A DNA stretch of 64,000 bases. Source: Lycorma delicatula (taxonomy: Eukaryota > Arthropoda > Insecta > Hemiptera > Fulgoridae). The number at the start of each line of letters is the position of its first letter. Position 1 is the stretch's first letter. Under the pieces are notes generated by a model. That model made no database searches and was not told the origin of the DNA. It was given only the letters and a program-made list of their open reading frames with translations. The translations under genes were made by a program, and so were the position numbers. Positions 11,901 to 24,700 of this stretch are shown piece after piece. The stretch covers positions 118,354,437 through 118,418,436 of the forward strand of contig NC_134462.1 in the NCBI RefSeq assembly GCF_047948215.1, written 5' to 3'.

Positions 11901-13449
11901 GGCATTGCGAGAATCACTCGAAAATGATAGGCAGTTATTAGTGTGGATCTATATGAAGGAAAAGCCTATCTGTAGACAGACGCCAATCCATTTAATCATA
12001 CTATGGAAAATATCAGTAATTATAATACAGTAACATGTGTGTAAAGTTTTTGGTTGAATGATGTATACAGTATTCAGTTTCGTTAAATCTAATTATAACA
12101 AAGCGAAATAACTTGAATTTAGTGACCAGAATTTAGTGAATTTAGATAACCAGATAAATTAACCATATATATATGGTTAGAAGTGCATAAGAAAACGTTT
12201 AAAATTTTTGGGCATTTAACAGAATTTAAGCTAAGCTACTGCAGTGCTGTAGCTTAGCCTAAATTAGGTTAAGTTCGCTAAAAAGGATTAACGATAAGGC
12301 TAAAAGGTATTCGTCCTAAAGGATCAATTTATTTCTTAATTTTCTTGTTAACGTAAGGTGTAATACTTTATTCGTTTGATGTTTTTTTAGAAGTAGTTAT
12401 GATACCTAATAAAAACAACCTTATTATATATGTATTGTGAATAATAAAATTTGAAAGATACTGACAGTTTGTAATCGATATTAAACAGTGCTACTGTGTA
12501 GTACGATTTGCAGTAGTACTTTAAAATCATGTTAGTTTAATTTTAAATCTTGATGATACATTTTTAGTGATGTGAAATTGTTAGAAAAAAATGTAAAACT
12601 GAAAGCAAGTTTTCTTATTCCAATAATATTATTTAGGGAAATAATTAAAATTAAATTAAATAAGAAATTCTTAACTACAGTACAGAAACTAAAAGTAAGA
12701 ACGAAATACAGCGATGATTATAAAACGGAATAATCAAAAACACAAAATTTTGTAACAGAATAATTTAGTTGTCAGCAGGGGGCACTCAACTTTAATTGTT
12801 TACAGTTTAAAAGTTGTTAATGGGGTTTTAAGATCAGCTCACAGAAAGCAGAGATGTGCGGGTAAGTAAGTTTTATTTGTTTGTTTTTTTACAGATACTG
12901 TTAAAGCTCTACCTACTTTTACCCCTAAAAAATCAGTTTTTTTTTTGTTCTCTTCTAGTATAGTTCAATTATGTTGTTTGCAATAACATAATCCTTTTTT
13001 GTAAAAAATGAGGTATTTTCTTCCGTGTTTAATTGTTGTTACAGATCTATAAACATAAAATAGTGTATCCTGGTTTAAGTTAAAAGTTTCATTATACAAC
13101 AGTTGTTATATTACGAGTTCAGTTATGTGAAAATAAAGCGCTTGAACAAAATCTTAACAATTTATTGGTTAAAAGTCCAACAACCCACTACTATCAGTTT
13201 AGTTAAATTTTCCATTCGTGGCCTATGCAAGCTGTGGTCTATTCACATGATGCAGAGGTAACGGTTCTAAATTAATCTTTGACAAAGAATTTAATACATT
13301 TAAGTAGGGTCGTACTAATTGTGACGGTTCAGTATTATCATAATTGATTTAGGAACGATCTCTATAATGTTAATGAATGTAATTTCATTTGAATAGTCAA
13401 GATTGTCTAACAAAACTTTAAGAAACCTTTAACAAATATTTAATTTGTT

Positions 13450-13450
<1 letters not shown>
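11901..13450. other. AT-rich DNA with palindromes
   Basis: No gene seen. A perfect 20-base palindrome, TAACCATATATATATGGTTA, spans 12160-12179. An 11-of-12 inverted repeat (12228-12239 with 12249-12260) has a 9-base loop. Confidence 0.6.

Positions 13451-13453
<3 letters not shown>

Positions 13454-13509
<56 letters not shown>
13454..13509. repeat. (AT)n microsatellite
   Basis: An uninterrupted alternating AT run of about 56 bases. Confidence 0.97.
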
Positions 13510-13510
<1 letters not shown>

Positions 13511-14811
13511 TACAATAATATTATATTGTCTAATATTAAAAGCATTATTTTAATTCTGTACCGTTTTTATAATTTGAAAATTTAATCATGTTTTTTTTTG
13601 TTTCTAATTCATTTTAAATTCTGCGCTGACTTGAAAAATTAAGTTTTAAAAATTGTATTAAGAGCGTAGTGGAAAAAATATTATTTTTCTTTTCAGGGCA
13701 ATATTCTTTCAAAATTTTTCTTTCTTTTTGGAATCGGTTTGGAATTCAGTTTTTTTTAGTCTTTGTTTTATTCTTTTCATTTTTGAAAACTTCCTCGGAA
13801 ATACGGGCAGGCCTACAGAAGATACTGCTAATACACTAAGAGAAAAGAATTTTCTCTTGAAGGAAATCATGCTCATTCAAAATGACTCAAAGATTCCAGG
13901 GAAGCAATGAGTAGGATTGAGAATAAACAGTCTAGTTTTGAAAATGAGTAGAGGCTCGCTAAAATGTAAAAATATATGAAATGCAAGTAGTTAAAAGATG
14001 TTGAACTTTGAAATTAAATGTCGACTTGATTTGACGGCAAGCTTCAAATGAGACTCGAGAACAAATTTTATACTTTTTCCATCGATTAATAAATTTATTT
14101 GTAATGAAACGCTTGAAAAAAAGTCACATTGATTGACTGTTGTAAAAGTCGGTCAATGTGAAAAACGATGAAAGGTACTGGTTTACAAAGAATTGATCAA
14201 GTATTGGATAACTTAAGGAACACTTAAGTTATCACTTAAGTATTGGATAACACATTCAATAGAGAAGTTTATTTTTTATTTTTTCGATTGGACCTCCTAA
14301 GCATCATGCATGCATAATTTTGATTTATTTTTCTTTCCGAAATTTTTTTTAGTCTTTTCCCTTAACTTTTTTATCATTTCATCGGTTGATCCGGTTTTCT
14401 TTGGAGATTTAAATTCAATTTCATTTTTACTAAAACATTGGACTTCACCTAAATATTTAATTTTTGGACTCTTTTAAACGATTCTTCTTCTGTAATTTTC
14501 ATTGTTTGGATTTTAGTTTTATTGAAAAATCATTTTGTGTCCACATTTTTCCAATTCTTGAATTTTCATTTTCACCTTTCTAATATTTCTTGTCTAAATT
14601 ACTAGTTCGTCAGCAAACGTTCAAAAGTTTGTATTTAAAGATTCAGGTTTTGAAACCGTGTTGCTATGGATCTTAAATTCTTTCAATATTCTAACAAAAG
14701 AATCTCTATTTATTGAATTACTAACTTTTTAAAGTTTACGAAAATAACTATTAATTTTTTTGTAAAATTTATTTTACACATAAAATAAATACAAATACAA
14801 TAAAATAAAAT
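13511..14811. other. AT-rich DNA with two hairpins
   Basis: No gene supported; the 60-codon frame at 13728 lacks motifs. TCACATTGATTGACT (14124-14138) and its near-perfect complement (14147-14161) make a hairpin. GATAACTTAAG/CTTAAGTTATC at 14207-14233 is a perfect 11 bp stem with a 5-base loop. Confidence 0.6.
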
Positions 14812-14842
14812 TGATCAAAGCAGTCATCGACTGCTTTGATCA
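14812..14842. repeat. Perfect 13 bp hairpin beside SINE
   Basis: TGATCAAAGCAGT (14812-14824) pairs perfectly with ACTGCTTTGATCA (14830-14842) across loop CATCG. It lies 24 bases from the 3' side of the minus-strand SINE fragment, so it could be part of that insertion or a local template-switch product. Confidence 0.85.
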
Positions 14843-14865
14843 TTTAGCCTTAAGAAATTTTGTAA

Positions 14866-14941
14866 CGTATGAAAAATACCATTCCTGACCGCGATTCGAA
14901 CCCGGGATCTCCGGATGAAAGACTAAGACGGTACCACTTCA
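14866..14941 (-). repeat. tRNA-derived SINE fragment (family S1)
   Basis: On the minus strand this shows a tRNA-like head. It contains GTGGTACCGTCTTAGTC (internal promoter A-box side), CTTTCATCCGG (anticodon-arm position) and GGGTTCGAATC (B box), then GGTCAGGAATGG. The same order appears at 49731-49880 and 56278-56422, giving a family of three in the window. This copy is truncated after the head. The D-arm/anticodon/T-arm order shows tRNA ancestry; poor stem pairing and the shared non-tRNA tail of the other copies argue against a working tRNA. Confidence 0.8.
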
Positions 14942-14944
14942 TCA

Positions 14945-17260
14945 CAGAAATTGACAAAAAAATGGATATTAAATTGGAAATTGGTTCTACTCAACTTCTA
15001 CCTGGTCAAAAGCCATTCCGTTATCGCCTAATTCTCTTTCAGCAATCGATTGAATTTTATTTATGCTTTCTTAAAAGTTTTTAAGATTTACCGAGTAAAT
15101 ATTAGTTCAGCATACAGTCATTTTACAGATACACGATTGCTTAACATACAACTCTTAATATAAAACTAATTTAAAAAATTTACTAGTAGTATTCTTTCAA
15201 AGAACAGACCAGTGATTATTATTATTATTTCATTAATTTATGAGGAACTAATGTAAACATTTTTCAAATTCAATGTGTAAAAAAGATAGTATCTTACCGA
15301 TCAAACTGATACAGTCACATTTCACATAATAACTGACTTGATCGGAGATTTTGGTGCATAACCACTACTTAATAATGCGGGATCATATAAAGAAATAAAT
15401 CCAAATTGGTTTACGTTTAAGTCTAAATTAGATCGGGTAACACGGAAATTTTGTGTGCTTTTTGTTAATACGTAATATTGTGATGTGGTGTTAGGAGTTT
15501 CACACCTAACAACACATCACTACCGAAACGTAACGAAGAAAATTTTTATTTTCTGATGATGCAGATGCACTGCGCGGCGAAATAGATAAGAGAAGGTATT
15601 CCTATAACAAGTGAATTGTAAGACTATAATAACAATTTTTATACATTTTTTTAGAAAGAATAACAAACATATATATATATCTAGAACGTTTAAAACAAGA
15701 ACAATTAAAACAGATCACGTATTAGAGTAATTCCACAAATTTTTAACATGTTTTTGTCATTCATATGAGCGTAAAATTATGTAAGATTGAAACTAAGATA
15801 AAATTTATTTTTTTTCTTTTAATCTGTAGAAGATAATTTTTTGTTATGAAATGATAAAAAATGTTCTTTATTTTCGTTAACACAAAAATGATAGTCATAT
15901 AAAGATTTATAAAGAGAGTATAAAATTGAAATTACACAATTTCAAACTCGGCAAATGTATAACACGATTAGAATAAGCTTCGTTATGCTCGGAGGTACGC
16001 ATAATCGGTGAAGATGGAAGACGGAAAAAAAATCCCGACCAGCAATCCGATGAAACATAGAACGTGTAACAAAACATAGCTTAGCTCAGCTTACAACGTT
16101 CTGTGTGAAACAAAACGTTTAAGTGTACGGTACGCTTGTTAAAAAAAAAGTTAGCCGAGTAAATCTTATTTCAGCTTACCGTCATTTTACGGTTACATGA
16201 TTACTTAACGTACAATTCTTAATACAAAACTGATTTTAAAACATTGCAAGTAAATTCTCACCAAAAAGTATGTGTATTTAAAAAAATATATATTTTTTCC
16301 TGAATCGCAATAAATTTTAGTTTACATCTTTATTAATAGATTAAATCGGAAGTTTTTTTACAAATTTCATTTATACTTTAACTAAAATTCGTATTTTCTT
16401 TATACGATATTATTTATTTTCCCTTCCCCTGCACAGAATTTATTTCGTTCTTAACTTACTTAAACTTAATACATAGAAGAATGAGGTATGGAGAACTTGT
16501 CTACTTGTAGTGTTAAAGCAGTACTCGCTCTTCAAATTTTCATACAAACGAAGCAAAGGTACCTATAATAACAAATTGACCTTGGAAACCTTTCATTTTC
16601 TCCGATAAGAGAGGCTAATTCGATAAGCCCCAATTAAGAGTATTGCAAATTCACAAGAGGTAGTGGGCAGGGGCATCTCCAAAAAATTTTTAACGGGATA
16701 TACGGTCATGTTATAACTTGTTTTAACGGTCTTTTGCAAGACAAGAAAAACGGTATCGAAAACATCAAGTCTGACAGTTTAAAGCAAAATGGCGACCACA
16801 AATTTCATTGTGTTATATTAAACATTTTTTTAATTATTAAATTGTTTAACATAGTTATTTGAACTTTGAAGGGTAAATTGTTTTAATAAAACAGGCACCG
16901 TCTAAGGAAGTCTTTTTGAAAACTTCATCGAAAAGAGTGTAAGAAGGGGAAAGTATTTTTCTTAAAATTTGTTTCAGGAACTGATGGTGTTACAGTCGTG
17001 AAATTGGAGTTTAAATTCTTTTTTAAAATTAAATTCACATATTTTTCACTATTTTTAAAATATTAAATTTTCTAGGGGAAAATTGTTTTCATGAAAACTG
17101 TATAAGTCAGAAATCAAAATTTACAATTGCAGTTGTGAAAAATTGCTATTTAGATACACCTTTGAAAATAAAATTATACGTATTTCAGTATTCTTCAAAA
17201 AGTCAACCTGAAGGGTGGCACCAAAACAAAACCTTGTATGAAAATTGAAATCTCATCAGA
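14945..17260. other. AT-rich DNA, no gene supported
   Basis: No coding or RNA feature was found. Part of 15450-15600 and 16660-17200 is less AT-rich and could be old repeat, but no partner exists in the window. Confidence 0.45.
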
Positions 17261-17267
17261 CCATAGC

Positions 17268-17299
17268 GAATAGTGATTGTCACTATTCTAGTGACAATC
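17268..17299. repeat. Two overlapping, mutually exclusive hairpins
   Basis: GAATAGTGA/TCACTATTC (17268-17276 with 17280-17288) and GATTGTCACTA/TAGTGACAATC (17275-17285 with 17289-17299) are both perfect, each with a 3-base loop. They share bases, so only one can form at a time. Confidence 0.85.
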
Positions 17300-20200
17300 C
17301 AGTTTGGACTCCAATTGTGTCATCCAGTTCTAACCGATTGTGTCCAAGGAGAGTCGGTGTTCATTCCGATTTTCTCTCAGGATAATCAGAATAACTTTGT
17401 TCGCGACTAGTAAAATACCAAGAAACTGGTCTAGGATAATTTAATCCGCATTCAAAGACAAAAAAACACTTTCTTTTTAGAAGTTTCCTTCAAGCACTTT
17501 ACTGGATATATTAGATTTACATAAAAATAAGCTTTATTGTGTAAATTTTAGGCTTATTTTAATGTCATTATGTTTCCGATCGAAAGGTTTGTATCCAAAA
17601 AGAAAGAATAAAATCTATTATCAGAGTTAAATTAGCCCTATATATAATAACATTATTAATATTTATTCAATAATTCAACACATATAATTTTTTCAAGCCT
17701 ATACATTTGTATATATATATATATATATATATATCTCTTTTAGTACATTAATTTATTAACTTCAACTCGACTAACTACTTTAATATTAACTCTTTAAGTT
17801 GAAAATGTGTGTCTGCCAGAGCAAGTTTACTTGTAGCTGATATACAATTTGTTTGGACGCGTAAAGAAGGGTAAATTAATTTACCGAGTTGCCTGCAACC
17901 ATTTTACTTTTTAACAACAGCACGTTCTTTCTTTTCACCTTACTCCTTTTTTTATTTTAAATTAATTTATTTTTAAAAAATTAAACCACGTAATACCATT
18001 TGTAACTTTGTCTTATGTACATTTGCGCGTGTATATTTGAGATTAAAATACTCGATTGAATTATCAGTAGCTTTTTACATTTAAGCCTTCCAATGTATAA
18101 CAAAAAAGTTATTCAGGAAAAGACAAGATATACTGCGTCTAACGTCAGTAATTCTCGAGAATTTTATGTCATAGCTTAAAAGTTTTTATTACATTAATTA
18201 AGAGATCATTAATTTATAAAATAGCGTACACAGAACACGTTCTGTGTACACTACAATTAAAACCCTACAATTAAAACCTTGTGAGCGATAAGAAACCTCA
18301 TGACCTAGGAAATTATGTTTTACATATAATTGAGTTATAGTCTTGTACAGACATAGTCTGACCGTTCATTCACATATGCGGTTAATTTAAACCTAACAAC
18401 CGGTATCCACTGTCTAGTATTCAAATCCGTGTAAAAGTGGTAAAAATATATGAAAATAATAAAATCAAACCTTACTAGATATAAATAAATGAAATTTAAC
18501 AATATACTTATGGTTGCCTTATCAGTAAAATTTAATATTTAAAAAAGTAATATTAAATATTAACATATTTTAGGTTATCAATAGACGTTAAAAAGTTGTT
18601 TAATAAAACAAATTAATACGGTTAATTTTTTTTCTCCATTCCAAATATTATCTTTCATCTCTTTATTATTTCATTCTGACCTCTAAGGATTGCAAAAGGG
18701 GTTCGTTCTTTCGCTCGGTTGATTATTTTCTTCCGTTTAACTATTCAGGTATGTTCCTCCTGTAAACTTACTGTAGATCATTTTATCATTTTTCGAAATT
18801 CATCTCTGTTTTCAAGCAAATCTTTAGGAGTTCAATGTTTTTATAAAGTTTTCTGTTTCCATAAACTATGTGGTCTGTGTGATTCTGTTTTTGTAAAAAT
18901 CAAATATCTTTTTGTCAATACGTTGTTGTTCATTCTGTATAAAATGATAAAATTTCAAAATATAATTTAACGGTAAGATGTAAAACTATAAAATTTCTGG
19001 ATAAAATTTTATTTCGGTTCATGAAATCCTAATCTTCATTTTCGGATGAAATCCCAATTATTTCTGTATCTTTGTAAATCTCTTATTCGCTTTTCGTGTT
19101 GTAAATTTCATCTTCATGTTTTGATCAATTAATTTATCTTAGAATTATTTTCTCTACTTTTATTATTTCTTGTTTTGAAAAGCACCGCAAACTAGACCAT
19201 ACAGGACCATAATTCTGTAAAACCTTAATTTTGAAATATATGACAAAAGTTTTTGTTGTGTGTTCGTGAGATGATAGGCGATTTTTGTTTGTTTGTATTC
19301 TTTTTAACAATAAAATCAAACAGAAGAAAAATTAATAAATTTAAAAAATATTAACTGGACACCTTAGGTGGGAAATTTTTGAGGAGGGATGAAAATCAAT
19401 CTATTCGATTAGTTGGAAGGTTTCCTTTTTCTTTATGTTTGGTTGGATAATTTATAAAAAAAAAATTAAAATTGTGTAATTTAGAAACCTTGTGATTTGT
19501 AATAAACATTTAATGTAATATTACGTTATACGATGAAAAAAATATTTAATATGGTAAAATAAATCTTTAAATGATTTATCGTATACAAGTAAGTGCGTGA
19601 AAAAATAAACGAGGTAGAATTAAATTAATTTTTGTTTAAAAGATGTGATATTAATTTAACATAAGGGAGTTGGAAATTTGACTTAAGTAATGAAAAAACG
19701 AAAGTTGTTTTTATGATAATTCATAGCAAAGTGTGGAGAAGGTTTAAAAATAGAAAAAATAATGTTGACATAATTTATAGAACACTTAAAATTAACTGTG
19801 TAGTTTATTGTTCAGTTTGTAAATGATTCTGCATACTTCTTTAGTTTGTCAATTAAACCCGTTTTAGTTAACATCAAAATGAAAAAGAAGACCGGTTATG
19901 ATTACGGGATAATTTAGAAAATAAAATAGAACAAATATAAAAAAAGCTCTTGTAGATGAATTTATTTTGTAAGTTAATATTTTACTTTACCTCTACTTTT
20001 AATTTAATATTTGTACTTTGTAATTATATCACGGCAGTACATTAAGTGAATCATAGTCATTAAATTAAAGTAGTTTTAAAAATTATTCAAATAGCAAATA
20101 GTTGTAAATAAAGTATATCAATACTTGGGTAATCTAGCATAACAGAACAACTGTAATAAATAACACCTGGTCCGATAATACTGCTTTCTCCCCGTAATAG

Positions 20201-21490
20201 GTTTCTAATTTTTCTAAGAAAAATAAAAAACAGATGATAGGAAAAGAATATGATTACGTAAAAAGATATACAAAGATAAAAAAAAGTCTTATTCACATAA
20301 TATATTTGTAGACAAATCGCTGAAGAAGTTTACAGATGGGACGTGTAGGAATATATTAACTTTCTATGAATATGATTGTTTACTCAGAAATCCCGCGTGT
20401 GATCTCAGAAGTTATGATGGAATAAAACATGTGTAACTCATCTCTTTTTCAAAGACATATCTTTTAATCTTATTTCTATGATTTGAGTGAATACTTCTCC
20501 TGTTTTGAATATATATGTTTATTTGACTGTTTATTTAAACTAGAGTAGATATAAAAATAAATCGGTATTCTGAGAGAAGAAAAACGGTTTTTCTTTTTAT
20601 TTTTATTTTACATATTTTTTAATACAGAAAACAAATGAATAATTCACTTCGTACATTTTTGAATGGATTTTACTGGAATTTCCTTTAGTCAATCTATAAA
20701 GTTACGCGGTATACAACTGTTCGTTACTACGTAACTCGTGTCGTTACCATGGATACTAGATCATTTTTCCAAAATTGATTGCATTCTCAAAACTTTCAAT
20801 GTGTTCGTATTCATCTAACACCTCCTCTTGTATTTCCTCGTTCTCTCTCGCTTAATTTTAATTCAAAATTCTATGTACTGAATATCATGTATCAGTAACG
20901 AGTTAAGCTGTCAGGTGTTCCATTCGTTTCATTTCATACCTCAAAGTTAATCAGCTATAACTTTTACTGTATGTATATTAGAATATTGATGACTAGCGGA
21001 GACGACTTCAATTTACGTATTAACTGGAATAATAAAACTTAACCTTTTCATGTAACTTTTACTACAAAATAAGCATCTAATACAAATTAAATTTGTAATA
21101 AACTATTTATGTAAAGTAATTTTTCATTTTTGTTGCAAATATGATTCAAAATTAAAAAAAAATAAAAAATAAGTTGTTTATCTATTGTTGAATGGAAAAA
21201 AAATTTGATTGAAAATGGAAATATATATGGCACCATTTAAAAAATAACAATTACGAACAATAAAATATACCTCCTTTTATTATACAATATAATTTTATTA
21301 CGTAAAAAAAAAAAAATTAAAAACTCAAAATATTTATCGGATATGCAAAAAGAATATCAGGTTTCAGTTTATTATAAAATGTCTTGGATGAGGTGTACAG
21401 TTTGGATATAAAGCTAGAATCAAAAAGTACAGTTATTGTTTCATACACGACCAAAGATTGATTCGATCTTTCCGCGTAACAGTACCACTT
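17300..21490. other. AT-rich DNA, no gene supported
   Basis: Contains a TA microsatellite at about 17709-17734 and a perfect 11 bp inverted repeat at 18226-18249 with a 2-base spacer. The latter is followed at once by a tandem 14-mer (CTACAATTAAAACC, 18251-18278). Several short frames are present without motifs. Confidence 0.55.
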
Positions 21491-21493
21491 GTA

Positions 21494-22440
21494 ACGTTGA
21501 CGACTCCTGAACACGAAAAGTTCTGCGTTTTGCAGTTTGCTAAATGTGAATCTATAGTGTTCAACGTGGGTTCCGTAGAAAGTTTCAATTGTAACTTTTT
21601 AAGTGACGATAACATTCACTAATCGCATGATCATTTTGAAATTATCGAAAGTCTATATAAAGAGAAGCGTAGGGAACGACCGAGAGGATCTGAAGAAAAT
21701 GTTGGACGTGTCAGAAAGTCATAACTGCATAGTCCTAAAAAATCTGTTAGGAAGTCCAAACGTGAACTTTGCAATGCTGATGACAGTGTGGAATATTTTA
21801 AGGAAAAGGTTACATATTCGTGTGTACCATTTACAAGTATTATAGAATTTGAAGCCTATTACGCTTGCGTGCCGAATTCTCGATGAAAATGATTCATTAT
21901 GAAGAACACAACATTTCTGATTGTATTGTGTTTAGTGATAGGTCAAAGTTTCATCATAGTGGAAAATTTAACACACATAATGTCTATATTTGGGGATCAG
22001 AGATCACCTTGAACTCTCATATATAAAGCTTTTCTGTGCGATATACCGAATTGAACCTTTTGGGTAGTTCTTTTCGCAGGCATGCTGCGAATACAGCTCT
22101 TTCTTCAATTTCAGATCAAAATTTTTTTTGGCAACAAGATGGTGCCATCTCCTCATCGGCAATGCTTTGTCATTTTCCCAAACCGCTCGATGGTCTGCAT
22201 GGATTCGATGACAGAGTTTGTTTCCGGTACCCTTCAAGGTCACCAGATGTAAGTTTTTTCTTTCGAATTTTATAAAAGATCTCGTGTGTTTCTTCACTAC
22301 CTAATGATGTACCCAAGTTCAGGCACAAGATTGGAGTAGCTTTCAATCCCGTTACTTCAGACATGCTGTTAAAGTATGGGACAAACTTTCCAATCGATTG
22401 GATGTGTGCCGCGTAGTAAAGCGTTTTCACGCTGAATAAG
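21494..22440 (+). pseudogene. Tc1/mariner-like transposase pseudogene (T1)
   Basis: Read across frames, the plus strand carries the layout of an insect IS630/Tc1/mariner-type transposase. First is a TPEHEKFCVLQFAK start, then the DNA-binding half with RERPRGSEENVGRVR and SPKKSVRK. FSDRSKFHHSGKFNTHN follows with the first catalytic Asp (codon 21936), then WQQDGA with the second Asp (22138), then RSPD (22246). The end VKVWDKLSNRLDVCRVVK matches the usual C-terminal helix. The third acidic residue, expected in the DFF-like block after RSPD, is not recognisable. At least three frameshifts and several stops make it inactive. No terminal inverted repeats were identified. It resembles the pseudogene at 36418-37250 in architecture. 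Confidence 0.8.
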
Positions 22441-22692
22441 TGTAAGAAAAACTGTCAGTGTTACTCTTTCATTTTATTTGTGATTCGTTACTGTAAATCA
22501 AAGAGAGGAGATATTAAAAAACCTAAAATCCCCGATATTCCTTTTTGTACAATCTGTATTATAAATATTTTGTTACCGATATAATGTTTAAAAATTTTAT
22601 AAATTTTAACATATAAAATATATTTTTAAATGTCTATGATTTTCATTCATAACCAGAAATTGGATTTTTGTATCAATTTTACTTTCCGCCCA

Positions 22693-22965
22693 CAGGGCTG
22701 GTCTAGTGGTTAACTCTTCGTCGCATATTAGTTAACAGCTGATTTTTTTTAAGTCGAAACTTCTGAGGTTCAAATCCTGGTAAATTTCGTTGCTTTTATA
22801 CAGATTTGAGTTTTAGACAGTGGATATTGGTACTATGGTGGTTAGGATTCAATTATTCACGCGTCTCAGGAATGGTGGCCTGAATCTGTATAAGACTAAA
22901 CTTCATTTACTTGTCATACATATCATCCTCATCGCATTGGATCTTGGGGGATTACTTATAGTTGA
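22693..22965 (+). repeat. tRNA-derived SINE (family S2)
   Basis: Begins with GGGCTGGTCTAGTGGTTAAC (tRNA A-box-like) and has a T-rich insert. GAGGTTCAAATCC (B-box-like, core 22767-22777) follows, then a non-tRNA body with GGTGGTTAGGATTCAATTATT, CTCAGGAATGGTGGCC and ACATATCATCCTCATC. The head differs from family S1, so this is a separate lineage. The body layout is like other hemipteran tRNA SINEs as I remember them (unverified). The right end is uncertain. Confidence 0.7.
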
Positions 22966-23214
22966 ACAGATTGCAACGTACACAACGCCTAGATTGCAAC
23001 GTGTACGCCTATTAAATTGTACATACACTTTTTTTTTAAATGAAGATTACATAAAATTTATTTCATTAATAAATTGTAATATTTGTTCATATTTTTTTAT
23101 TTTGTTTTTTATTTTTATTATTGAAATTATTTATCGTAAAATTTTTGTTACAATCAGAAGTTAATATTATTAATAAATCAATATAAAAAAAGTTAAAAAA
23201 GAAGATGAAGTAGG

Positions 23215-23640
23215 ATTCTAACCGATGTGCCTTTCCCTTGTAAGATCCAAATATTTCATTAATTAAAATGTTATTTGGCTATAACTAGATCCAAAGGAAA
23301 TAAGTACCACTTATATTTTATCGTTAAAAGCTCCCAATGAGGGCTTATTAAAAGTCTAAATTCCAAATTTGTTTGGATTTTGAGCTCTTTTGGACACTTC
23401 TGATTCAGTCGATTGTAATCTAAAGGGGAGGTGCACAATAGATGTTGCAACAGTCCTAAATCCAAATTTCAACATCCTACGGCTAATCGTTTTTGAGTTA
23501 TGCAAGATAAGACGTCACCCCGAAACTAGTCAAAATGGATTTAGAGATGATGAAAATGGATATTTTCGTTGAAATCTAAAAACCGAAATTTTTCGCGATT
23601 GCACTAATTTCTTTACTTCGTACAAGGAAGTAAAAAAGAT
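23215..23640 (-). repeat. Interspersed repeat R1x, minus copy
   Basis: Reverse complement of this stretch follows 63375-63855 block by block: the start CTTGTACGAAGTAAAG, then AAATATCCATTTT, GACTAGTTTCGG, CATAACTCAAAAAC, TAGGATGTTGAAATTT, GGATTTAGGACTGTTG, GTGCACCTCCC and a closing CATCGGTT. The copies are about 40 kb apart in opposite orientation and diverged by small deletions. No coding content was recognised, so a non-autonomous element is likely. Confidence 0.85.
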
Positions 23641-23999
23641 TTTACTTTCAAAATTTACATGTATAACATAATAAAGAGAAAAATATTGCTTCATTCAAAA
23701 AAATGTCCTTCAAGATATTTGCCATTTTTTAGGGATAGGGACTTCAAAATGGGAGTGTAAAGGTATTTGGTATAAAATTTTGTGCACATAAAAAAGTAAA
23801 TAAATATTTAATTTCGATTGTTATATATAATAATGTATTACATAGATGACATAGGAAATGGTGATCAGCTACTCCACTGATAAATGAATAAAAACTGCTG
23901 CAGTCTTTGCCTGAATAGATTAAATTTTTAATCAGAACAGCAATACAAAATATAAATAGCAAAAAATTGTATATTAGAATATACAATTGTATACACAAG

Positions 24000-24700
24000 A
24001 ATATATTTCTTGTGTGCGTGTGCATGTCACTGAACTCCTCCTAAACGGCTGGACCGATTTTGATGAAATTATTTGTGTGTGTTCAAGGGGATTCGAGAAT
24101 GGTTTAGATTCACAATTTGATTCAACAGAAAATGTTTTTTAATTAATTTATTTATTTATGTGTTGTTCTTGATCTTGGGATGGTTAAGGTTCACAACTAG
24201 ATCCAGTAGGCAGCGCTACGATCGTGTTTTAAAAATTTTTTTTTTAATTTTTGGCATATCAGTCAGACCCGGTAGTTGGTGCTGCGATCGGATTTTAAGA
24301 ATTTTTTTTATTTTGTTGCTTTTTCGTATACCAGTTACTTGCATCGTAGCTTATTGTTGTTATTACATTAAAATTTGTATTTTTAACGGACTACTCTGTT
24401 TAGAGTCTGAATTAAATCCTATAGGTAGTGCTGTTCTGACAATTGGATTTATTTACATTCTGACTTTTATAAAGTGAAAGGTTAAATTTTATTAACTTCC
24501 GTAACGTTTTATAAGTTTCTTAATGTTGAGTATTAATTGTAATGATTTTGCAGCCATAATCCTTTTCGTTAAATTACTTTCTACCGAATTCTGTGATTAG
24601 AGAGTGGTGTGAATTAAATCCGATAAGTAGTGCTGTTGTTTTGCCTTTTGGATTTATTTACATTCTGATTTTTACAAAGTGAAAGGTTAAATTCTGTGAA
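24000..24700. repeat. Diverged tandem modules after an interspersed-repeat head
   Basis: The block ACGGCTGGACCGATTTTGATGAAATT starts near 24045. Next come two copies of a module around GCGCTACGATCG / GTGCTGCGATCG, each ending in a T-run (about 24200 and 24262). Two copies of a module of about 90 bases follow (about 24404-24490 and 24608-24695), sharing GAATTAAATCC, AGTAGTGCTGTT or close variants, GGATTTATTTACATTCTGA and AAAGTGAAAGGTTAAATT. The frame at 24160-24477 is a by-product of the repeats. Confidence 0.7.

Noticed and set aside
13454..13509. Origin or regulatory element in the AT run
   Set aside because: A plain dinucleotide microsatellite; two more occur in the window.
22004..22430. 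Minus-strand frames of 86-97 codons
   Set aside because: Antisense to the transposase pseudogene T1, which has recognisable catalytic blocks on plus.
22693..22780. Possible tRNA gene near 22700
   Set aside because: A T-rich insert separates the anticodon region from the B box and a long conserved-looking body follows; SINE fits better.
24160..24477. 105-codon frame with membrane-like composition
   Set aside because: It runs across two copies of a diverged tandem module; the hydrophobicity comes from T-rich repeats.
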